NCBI GenBank assembly: GCA_002339725.1
Contig: DDKN01000085.1
Coordinates: forward strand, 31,345 to 36,880
Source of the DNA: Thiobacillus sp. UBA2597
GTDB taxonomy: Bacteria; Pseudomonadota; Gammaproteobacteria; Burkholderiales; Thiobacillaceae
Direction: 5' to 3'
DNA: 5,536 bases
Within the stretch, counting starts at the first letter, position 1. Each line of letters begins with the position of its first letter. Both the position numbers and the translations under genes were made by a program. The notes below the pieces were generated by a model that made no database searches, was not told the origin of the DNA, and saw only the letters and a program-made list of their open reading frames with translations. This document shows positions 1 through 4,721 of the stretch, piece by piece.

Positions 1-771
1 CCGGTGACCGTGGTGGTGGGCGCCTCGACCCTGGATCTGACCTTCACCAAGAGCGCCCTCAACACCTGGCAGGTGACCGGTAGCGTCGGCGGCAATCCGG
101 TCGATCTCGACCCCAACAGCAGCAACGACTATCACACCCTCACCTTTGGGGGTGGCGTGGTCACGGGGGGGGCCTTGCTCTATGGCGTCACGGGCGTCGA
201 TACCTCACCGATCTTCCTGGATTTCAGCGCCATGTTGGAGGCAGCGGTGCCAGTTGCCCCCGTGGCCACGGCGACGGCCATCCCAGCCACCATGGCCAAC
301 ATCACCCAACCGCTGCCGGCGCTCAATGATCTGGTGATGACCATCGATCTCACCGGCACCACCCAATACGCCGGCGATTCCGGTGTCACCGCCGTGTCGC
401 AGGACGGTTATGCCCGCGGCCGGGTGGTCGGGGTCACCATCGACTCGAACGGCATCGTCAACGGCCGCTACACCAACGGCCTGACCCGGCCCCTGCAACA
501 GCTGGTGCTGGCCAACTTCCGCAACCCCAATGCCCTGGTGCCGCTGGGCAACAACCAGTGGGCGGCGATCAGCGAGACCGGCAGCGAGGTGCTCAACACC
601 CCCGGCCTCGGCATCGCCGGGGCGGTGCAGGCCGGCGCCACCGAGGACTCCAACGTCGATTTGACCGCCGAACTGGTCAATCTGATCGTGGCGCAGCGCC
701 TGTACCAGGCCAATGCCCAGACCATCCGGGCGCAGGACCAGATCCTGCAGACCCTGGTGAACCTGAGATAA
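1..771 (+). CDS. flgE: Flagellar hook protein FlgE, C-terminal part (5' end outside window)
   Basis: FlgE polymerises into the extracellular hook, the universal joint between rod and filament. The reading frame is open from base 1 (first codon CCG) to TAA at 769-771, giving 256 residues with no start in the window; a GTG at position 4 is only an internal valine codon. Early on, LDLTFTKSALNTWQVTG fits the hook D2 domain. Next come an Ala/Pro/Thr-rich linker (about nt 235-330), the TQYAG...SQDGYARG segment, then LANFRNPNALVPLGNNQW. The C-terminal D0 helix is canonical, with SNVDLTAELVNLIVAQRLYQ followed by ANAQTIRAQDQILQTLVNLR. FlgG shares related ends, but this length of middle region, the QTLVNLR ending and the position just before flgF favour FlgE. 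It is followed after 31 bp by flgF and is probably co-transcribed with it. Confidence 0.93.
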   Translation, partial: PVTVVVGASTLDLTFTKSALNTWQVTGSVGGNPVDLDPNSSNDYHTLTFGGGVVTGGALLYGVTGVDTSPIFLDFSAMLEAAVPVAPVATATAIPATMANITQPLPALNDLVMTIDLTGTTQYAGDSGVTAVSQDGYARGRVVGVTIDSNGIVNGRYTNGLTRPLQQLVLANFRNPNALVPLGNNQWAAISETGSEVLNTPGLGIAGAVQAGATEDSNVDLTAELVNLIVAQRLYQANAQTIRAQDQILQTLVNLR

Positions 772-802
772 GCCGCCAGGAAACGGAGACTGAGAGACAG
801 CC

Positions 803-1540
803 ATGGATCGCGTGATCTACCTCGCCATGACCGGTGCCAAGCAGGCCACGCTGCAGCATGCCGCCGTGGCGCACAACCTGGCCAATGTCTCCAGCCACGG
901 CTTCAAGGCCGAGCTCAATGTGTTCCGCGCCCTGCCCGTGGTGGGCGAGGGCGCCAAGACGCGCGCCTTCGTGGTGGACACCTCGGCCGCCAGCGACTTC
1001 ACGCCGGGCGGTCTGCAGCACACCGGGCGGCCGCTCGATGTGGCGATTCGCGGCGCCGGCTGGATCGCGGTGCAGGGCCCGGATGGCCGGGAGGCCTACA
1101 CCCGGGCCGGCCAGCTCGAGATCAGCGCCGCGGGCGTGATCCAGACCGCGACCGGCCTGAACGTGCTGGGCGACGGCGGCCCGATCGCCGTGCCGCCCGA
1201 TCAGGAGGTCGCCATCGGCCGGGACGGCACGGTCTCCACTGTCCTGCCGGGCCAGCCGGCCGTGGCCGGGGCGGGCCGGATCAAGCTGGTCAACCCGCCG
1301 GCGGCCGACCTGATCCGGGGCGAGGATGGCCTGTTCCGCCTGAAAAACGGGGGGGTGGCGCCGCCGGACGAAAACGTGGGTCTGGTGACCGGGGCCCTGG
1401 AATTGAGCAACGTCAACCCGAGCAAGGCGCTGGTCAACATGATCGAGCTGTCGCGCCAATTCGACCTGCAGATGCGCGTGCTGCGCGCTGCCGAAGACAA
1501 CGACCGCAGCGCCACCAAGGTGCTGAGTCTGTCCGCATGA
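803..1540 (+). CDS. flgF: Flagellar proximal rod protein FlgF
   Basis: A 245-residue rod protein, close to the usual FlgF length of about 250, which assembles in the periplasm as part of the rod after export by the flagellar type III system. The start MDRVIYLAMTGAKQ is typical of beta/gamma FlgF. The flagellar basal-body rod motif appears at residues 24-35 (HNLANVSSHGFK). The middle region has RPLDVAIRGAGWIAVQGPDG, then AYTRAGQLEI, as in FlgF/FlgG. The C-terminal helix begins at about residue 202 (SNVNPSKALVNMIELSRQFD). No signal peptide is present, as expected for type III export. A purine-rich GAGAG lies about 6 nt before the ATG, with GGAGA further upstream at 785-789. The gene sits 31 bp after flgE and 11 bp before flgG, so it is probably mid-operon. 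No promoter is evident in the 31-bp gap. Confidence 0.95.
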   Translation: MDRVIYLAMTGAKQATLQHAAVAHNLANVSSHGFKAELNVFRALPVVGEGAKTRAFVVDTSAASDFTPGGLQHTGRPLDVAIRGAGWIAVQGPDGREAYTRAGQLEISAAGVIQTATGLNVLGDGGPIAVPPDQEVAIGRDGTVSTVLPGQPAVAGAGRIKLVNPPAADLIRGEDGLFRLKNGGVAPPDENVGLVTGALELSNVNPSKALVNMIELSRQFDLQMRVLRAAEDNDRSATKVLSLSA

Positions 1541-1551
1541 GGAACTGAACC

Positions 1552-2334
1552 ATGATGCGCTCATTGCACATCGCCCGGACCGGGATGGACGCCCAGCAGC
1601 TCCAGCTGGATGTGATCTCGAACAATCTGGCGAACGTCAGCACCACCGGCTTCAAGAAGGCCCGGCCCATCTTCGAGGACCTGCTCTACCAGGTCATCCG
1701 CCAGCCCGGCGCCCAGACCTCTCAGCAGACCCAGTTGCCGAGCGGCCTGCAGGTCGGCCTGGGGGTGAACACCGTGGCGACCGAGCGCATCTTCACCCAG
1801 GGCAACATGCAGAGCACGGGCAACGCGCTCGATCTGGCCATCGCCGGCGCCGGCTTCTTCCAGGTGCTGATGCCGGACGGCACCACGGCCTACACCCGGG
1901 ACGGCTCGTTCCAGCGCGACAGCCAGGGCACCCTGGTGACCGCGAGCGGTTATCAGCTTCAGCCCAACATCACCATTCCGCCCGATGTGGTCACCATCAC
2001 GGTCGGCCGCGACGGCACGGTGTCGGTGGTGCAGGCGGGCAACAACACCCCGAACAACATCGGCCAGATCCAGCTCGCCAGCTTCGTCAACCCGAGCGGC
2101 CTGCAGAGCCTGGGCGAGAACCTGTTCGCCGAGACCGCCGCCTCCGGTGCGCCGCTGCCCAATATTCCGGGTACCAACGGCCTGGGCCTGATCAACCAGG
2201 CCATGATCGAGACCTCGAACGTCAACGTGGCGGAGGAACTGGTCAACATGATCGTGTCGCAGCGCGCCTATGAACTGAATTCGCGCGCGATCTCGACCTC
2301 TGACCAGATGTTGCAGCGCCTGACGCAACTGTGA
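1552..2334 (+). CDS. flgG: Flagellar distal rod protein FlgG
   Basis: At 260 residues this matches the usual FlgG length exactly. FlgG forms the distal rod that crosses the P and L rings and carries the hook. Seen in the sequence: start MMRSLHIARTGMDAQQ; the rod-family motif at residues 24-36 (NNLANVSTTGFKK); and the FlgG-typical FEDLLYQVIRQPGAQ just after it. These are followed by a middle segment ALDLAIAGAGFFQVLMPDGT, then AYTRDGSF, and a C-terminal D0 helix from about residue 220 (ETSNVNVAEELVNMIVSQRA). The start is supported by GAGGAA at 1539-1544, overlapping the flgF stop codon, 7 nt before the first of two adjacent ATGs. It lies 11 bp after flgF, so translational coupling is likely. 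Downstream there is no clear T-tailed terminator, so its transcript may continue into the flagellin gene. Confidence 0.97.
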   Translation: MMRSLHIARTGMDAQQLQLDVISNNLANVSTTGFKKARPIFEDLLYQVIRQPGAQTSQQTQLPSGLQVGLGVNTVATERIFTQGNMQSTGNALDLAIAGAGFFQVLMPDGTTAYTRDGSFQRDSQGTLVTASGYQLQPNITIPPDVVTITVGRDGTVSVVQAGNNTPNNIGQIQLASFVNPSGLQSLGENLFAETAASGAPLPNIPGTNGLGLINQAMIETSNVNVAEELVNMIVSQRAYELNSRAISTSDQMLQRLTQL

Positions 2335-2375
2335 TGAATGAGGCAATGCAGTTTGAAGCTGGGCAGGAACCGCAG

Positions 2376-2390
2376 AGGCAAAGGGTTTGC
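2376..2390 (+). promoter_or_regulatory. Predicted sigma-54 (RpoN) promoter for the flagellin gene
   Basis: AGGCAAAGGGTTTGC matches the sigma-54 consensus TGGCACRNNNNTTGC at all but two specified bases. The essential GG (2377-2378) and GC (2389-2390) are exactly 10 bp apart. The predicted transcription start is near 2401-2402, giving a leader of about 72 nt. The site lies in the flgG-flagellin gap, in the right orientation. Sigma-54 control of flagellar genes, through an FlrC/FleR-type enhancer-binding protein, is known in polarly flagellated proteobacteria. Its use here is inferred from the motif alone. I found no acceptable sigma-28 promoter in the same gap. Confidence 0.68.
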
Positions 2391-2391
2391 C
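2377..2391. repeat. Perfect inverted repeat overlapping the predicted sigma-54 promoter
   Basis: GGCAAA and TTTGCC form a 6-bp perfect inverted repeat with a GGG spacer, coinciding almost exactly with the -24/-12 element. No T-run follows, so it is unlikely to be an intrinsic terminator for flgG. The symmetry may be a by-product of the GGCA and TTGC boxes, or it may be an operator; the sequence does not decide. Confidence 0.5.
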
Positions 2392-2431
2392 GGGCAAGGT
2401 TCTGGATTGTTAGATAAACCGCAGAACGTGG

Positions 2432-2449
2432 TTGCGCCGACCGGCGCAA
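2432..2449 (+). promoter_or_regulatory. Hairpin in the predicted flagellin mRNA leader
   Basis: TTGCGCC (2432-2438) pairs perfectly with GGCGCAA (2443-2449) around a GACC tetraloop, and a G-U pair could extend it by one. It lies about 30 nt after the predicted start site and 14 nt before the Shine-Dalgarno sequence, leaving that site free. It could stabilise the abundant flagellin mRNA or take part in post-transcriptional control. The structure is directly visible; the function is inferred. Confidence 0.5.
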
Positions 2450-2461
2450 TGGATCCACAGA

Positions 2462-2467
2462 AAGGAG
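2462..2467 (+). promoter_or_regulatory. Ribosome binding site deciding the flagellin start
   Basis: AAGGAG lies 6 nt before the ATG at 2474. It fixes the start there, because the same frame is open further upstream to a TTG at 2432 that lies inside a hairpin and has no comparable site. The resulting N-terminus, MANDVPLTSAMRANLLSLQ, is also the natural start of this flagellin type. Confidence 0.85.
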
Positions 2468-2473
2468 CTAGAA

Positions 2474-3814
2474 ATGGCTAACGACGTACCCTTGACCTCC
2501 GCGATGCGGGCCAACCTGTTGAGCCTGCAATCCACCACCCGGCTGATGGACCGGACCCAGCTGCGGCTGGCGACGGGCAAGGCGGTCAACGAGGTGGTCG
2601 ACAACCCGGCCGCCTATTTCACGGCGGAAGGCCTGATGCAGCGCAGCAGCCTGCTGCTCAACCGCAAGGCCGACATCAGCAACGGCATCCAGGCCATCAA
2701 TGCCGGCAACAACGGCATCAAGGCGATCAAGACCTCGATCGAGCAGCTGCGCAGTATCGTCACCCAGGCACGCAACGTCGTGGGCGATTCCGGACCCAAC
2801 GGCGACGCCACGCGCACCAGCCTGGCCAGCCAGTATTCCGAGGTGCTGACCCAGATCGCCAATATCGTGAACGACTCGTCCTTCAACGGCGTGAACTTCC
2901 TCAAGAAGGACACCACGCTGAGGGTCGCCTTCAACGAGTCGGGCGATGCCTACCTCGACATCAAGGGCTTCGACGCCACCGCCTACGGTCTGGAGATCTA
3001 CGGCAGCGGCGGCAAGGTACCTACGGTCGAATCCGAGCAGGATGCGTTTACGCCGACGAATTATTATTCGCACACTTTGACATTGGGGCCGAGTGATACG
3101 GTCTCGGTCAATGCCCTGACCGACAGCACCACGATCACCTTCGATGGCGTCAATATCGACTTTTATGGTGGTAGTACCAGTACGCCGGGAAACTATATCG
3201 TCACCGATATTAACGGCAACAAATCGACATTTACCGCACCCACGGGTGGCGGGGCTGAAGTGGTGACTTATACGACCAAGAGCGGCCAAACTTTAAAGAT
3301 CACATCAACCTCTGCCCCTGATATCACGGTTGTCTATGGCAATGTCACGGTTACAGCCGATGCTAGCGCATCGGATGTGGCCACCACTGTCGCCGTGGCT
3401 GGTACTGTGACCGATACCTACACCCTGGATACCGACGGCACCAATTGGAGCGCGAGCTATGGCAGTGGTACTGGTCCTACAGTTGTTGCGACGTTCGGCG
3501 CTGCGATCGCCGCCACTGATCTGGAAAGCCTGGAACTGCTGCGGCAGATCGAATCCAGCCTGAACGATGCCCTCTCCAAGCTGCAGGACGAGGCCTCGAA
3601 ATTCGCCGGCAGCGTCGGCATCCTGCAGACGCGGGACGATTATCTGAAGGAACTGATCAACACCCACCGCACCGGGGCCGACAAGCTGACCCAGGCCGAT
3701 GTGAACGAGGAGGCGGCCAACATGCTTGCCTTGCAGACCCAGCAGCAGCTGGGCCTGTCCTCGCTCAGCATCGCCTCCCAGGCGCTGCAGGGCGTGCTGC
3801 GGCTGTTCGGCTGA
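2474..3814 (+). CDS. fliC: Flagellin, filament structural protein with alphaproteobacteria-like termini
   Basis: A 446-residue filament subunit exported by the flagellar type III system. The conserved N-terminal D0/D1 coiled-coil region spans about residues 1-165 (TQLRLATGKAVNEVVDNPAA, then YFTAEGL at about 28-54; SIEQLRSIVTQARN at 88-101; NDSSFNGVNFL at 133-143). A variable, Thr/Ser/Gly-rich, beta-type middle spans about 180-345. The C-terminal D1/D0 region has EASKFAGSVGILQTRDDYLK, NEEAANMLALQT (411-422) and the terminal QALQGVLRLFG. No signal peptide is visible. These end motifs recall Rhodospirillales-type flagellins rather than the MAQVINTN...AKDDAAG type usual in beta/gamma bacteria. 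FlgL is less likely because of the NGVNFL segment and the LRLFG ending. The middle is lower in GC (about 51% over 3061-3360 by hand count) than the ends (about 70% over 2521-2580 and 3661-3720). The gene has its own predicted sigma-54 promoter and a strong terminator. The symbol is generic; a local name such as flaA is equally possible. Confidence 0.93.
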   Translation: MANDVPLTSAMRANLLSLQSTTRLMDRTQLRLATGKAVNEVVDNPAAYFTAEGLMQRSSLLLNRKADISNGIQAINAGNNGIKAIKTSIEQLRSIVTQARNVVGDSGPNGDATRTSLASQYSEVLTQIANIVNDSSFNGVNFLKKDTTLRVAFNESGDAYLDIKGFDATAYGLEIYGSGGKVPTVESEQDAFTPTNYYSHTLTLGPSDTVSVNALTDSTTITFDGVNIDFYGGSTSTPGNYIVTDINGNKSTFTAPTGGGAEVVTYTTKSGQTLKITSTSAPDITVVYGNVTVTADASASDVATTVAVAGTVTDTYTLDTDGTNWSASYGSGTGPTVVATFGAAIAATDLESLELLRQIESSLNDALSKLQDEASKFAGSVGILQTRDDYLKELINTHRTGADKLTQADVNEEAANMLALQTQQQLGLSSLSIASQALQGVLRLFG

Positions 3815-3834
3815 GTTCTTCAGGGTCACGCGCG

Positions 3835-3866
3835 GGCCGGGGCGACGCTGTCGCCCCGGCCTTTTT
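3835..3866 (+). terminator. Strong intrinsic terminator after the flagellin gene
   Basis: A perfect 12-bp GC-rich stem (3835-3846 with 3850-3861, left arm GGCCGGGGCGAC) with a GCT triloop is followed at once by TTTTT (3862-3866). It begins 20 bp after the flagellin stop codon. It should end the flagellin transcript and any read-through from flgEFG, which would make a separate promoter for flgH necessary. Confidence 0.93.
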
Positions 3867-3869
3867 CAT

Positions 3870-3888
3870 GGCGGCAATTCTTGCCGCC
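3870..3888. repeat. Second perfect hairpin behind the flagellin terminator
   Basis: GGCGGCAA (3870-3877) and TTGCCGCC (3881-3888) form an 8-bp perfect stem with a TTC loop, four bases after the terminator T-run. No T-run follows on either strand, so on its own it is not a typical intrinsic terminator. It may protect a transcript 3' end or be a protein-binding palindrome. Confidence 0.55.
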
Positions 3889-3893
3889 CGGCC

Positions 3894-3915
3894 GGCAGCA
3901 ACTGCCTGGTTTTTT
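3894..3915 (+). terminator. Weak terminator-like hairpin with T-run
   Basis: GGCAG (3894-3898) and CTGCC (3902-3906) form a 5-bp stem with a CAA loop. After three bases (TGG) there is a run of six T (3910-3915). The stem is short and the gap to the T-run is imperfect, so it would be a back-up site at best. Confidence 0.35.
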
Positions 3916-3935
3916 CCGCCTGCCTGGCCGAAATG

Positions 3936-3950
3936 CCCTTCTGGCAAGGG
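3936..3950. repeat. Small palindrome just upstream of the flgH promoter
   Basis: CCCTT (3936-3940) and AAGGG (3946-3950) form a 5-bp inverted repeat around CTGGC. It ends 10 bp before the sigma-54 element at 3961. A further CCCT at 3958-3961 could pair instead with AGGG at 3947-3950. It may be a regulator site or chance. Confidence 0.25.
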
Positions 3951-3960
3951 TTTCAGTCCC

Positions 3961-3976
3961 TGGCACGGCTCTTGCT
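3961..3976 (+). promoter_or_regulatory. Sigma-54 (RpoN) promoter for flgHI, full consensus match
   Basis: TGGCACGGCTCTTGCT fits TGGCACRNNNNTTGCW at every specified base. The GG (3962-3963) and GC (3974-3975) are exactly 10 bp apart. The predicted start is near 3986-3987, about 44 nt before the chosen flgH start. It sits downstream of the flagellin terminator and points into flgH, so it should restart transcription for the ring genes. Activation would need an enhancer-binding protein encoded outside this window. Confidence 0.88.
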
Positions 3977-4017
3977 CAGTTATGGCTAGCTCCATCTTGC
4001 CAGCCAGAAAGGCGTGT

Positions 4018-4023
4018 GAAGGG
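4018..4023 (+). promoter_or_regulatory. Ribosome binding site deciding the flgH start
   Basis: GAAGGG ends 7 nt before the ATG at 4031, but only 1 nt before the in-frame ATG at 4025, so 4031 is the better start. AAAGG at 4008-4012 is a weaker, more distant candidate for 4025. Confidence 0.6.
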
Positions 4024-4030
4024 TATGAAC

Positions 4031-4711
4031 ATGAAACCCGCCAGCGCAGTATTCCTCGGTCTAGCCGTCCTGCTCGGTGCCGGCTGCAGCACGGTGCCTT
4101 CGACCAACATCAGGCAGCCTTTGACCGCGCCGCCGCAGCCGAAGTCGAGCGCGATCGAATCCAACGGCGCCATCTTCCAGCCCGGGCGTGGCCTGGCCCT
4201 GTTCGAAGACCGGCGCGCCCGCCAGGTGGGCGACACGCTGACCGTGAATCTGGTCGAGCGGGCCACCGCTACGCGCCGCTCCGAAACCAAGGAGGAACGC
4301 AGCGCCAGTGCCAACATCAACGTGCCGGCGCCACGCGTGTTCAACAAGACGCCCCAGGTGCTCGGCATCGGCACCACCGACTGGCACCCGAGCTCATCCA
4401 GCAACCAGGATTTCAAGGACAACGACACCAACAGCCTGACCTTCAACGGCTCGATCACCGTCACGGTGATCGAGGTATTGCCCAACGGCAACCTGCGGGT
4501 GGCGGGCGAGAAGCAGATCGCCGTCAACAACGACACCGATTACATCCGGCTCACCGGCGTGGTGAATCCGACCTATCTGAGTTCGACCAACAGCATCAAC
4601 TCGACCCAGCTGGCGGATGCCCAGATCGAATCGAAGAACTCGCAGGGCCTGGACCAGGCGCAGATCGCCAGCCTGTTCGCCCGCTTCTTCCTGACCCTGC
4701 TGCCGTTCTGA
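4031..4711 (+). CDS. flgH: Flagellar L-ring lipoprotein FlgH
   Basis: FlgH forms the L ring in the outer membrane around the rod. The 226 residues are close to the usual 220-235. Seen: a lipoprotein signal peptide (MKPASAVFLGLAVLLGAGC) with the lipidated Cys at residue 19. Its lipobox has Gly at -3 (LGAGC), slightly atypical but acceptable. Family segments follow: SNGAIFQPGRGLALFEDRRA (44-63), VGDTLTVNLVERA, FNGSITVTVIEVLPNGNLRV (138-157), AGEKQIAVN, TGVVNP (175-180), and the C-terminal RFFLTLLPF. Together they leave little doubt. The start at 4031 is chosen on ribosome-site spacing; 4025 would add Met-Asn. Transcription probably comes from the sigma-54 promoter at 3961. flgI starts 10 bp after the stop codon. 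No flgA precedes it; the flagellin gene is there instead. Confidence 0.96.
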   Translation: MKPASAVFLGLAVLLGAGCSTVPSTNIRQPLTAPPQPKSSAIESNGAIFQPGRGLALFEDRRARQVGDTLTVNLVERATATRRSETKEERSASANINVPAPRVFNKTPQVLGIGTTDWHPSSSSNQDFKDNDTNSLTFNGSITVTVIEVLPNGNLRVAGEKQIAVNNDTDYIRLTGVVNPTYLSSTNSINSTQLADAQIESKNSQGLDQAQIASLFARFFLTLLPF

Positions 4712-4715
4712 GGAG
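4711..4715 (+). promoter_or_regulatory. Ribosome binding site deciding the flgI start
   Basis: AGGAG overlaps the last base of the flgH stop codon and lies 6 nt before the ATG at 4722. The in-frame ATG at 4716 directly abuts this site with no spacer and is therefore rejected. The overlap suggests coupled translation of flgH and flgI. Confidence 0.8.
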
Positions 4716-4721
4716 ATGGCG

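Noticed and set aside
677..2397. Long open frames on the minus strand opposite flgF and flgG (about 280-295 codons each)
   Set aside because: They lie wholly opposite strongly recognised genes, are rich in His/Arg/Gly/Ala as expected from antisense of GC-rich codons, show no recognisable family, and have no convincing ribosome sites.
2415..2443. Possible sigma-28 promoter: TAAA at 2415-2418 and GCCGA at 2436-2440
   Set aside because: The spacing is 17 instead of about 15 bp and the -10 half (GCCGACCG) departs from GCCGATAA; the GCCGA lies within the leader hairpin.
2432..2473. Upstream extension of the flagellin to a TTG start at 2432
   Set aside because: The added residues do not fit flagellin N-termini, the TTG has no ribosome site, and the ATG at 2474 has AAGGAG at ideal spacing.
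2468..3289. 273-codon open frame opposite the flagellin gene
   Set aside because: Same antisense composition artefact; the + strand product is unmistakably flagellin.
2474..3814. Reading the flagellin-like gene as hook-filament junction protein FlgL
   Set aside because: FlgL normally follows flgK, and the D1 NGVNFL segment, the NEEAANMLALQT block and the LRLFG ending fit flagellin better.
3943..3953. Shared string GGCAA(A)GGGTTT in the flagellin promoter (2377-2388) and upstream of the flgH promoter
   Set aside because: The second copy lacks one A and the -12 GC needed for a promoter; at this length, similarity could be chance, so I do not claim a shared regulator site.
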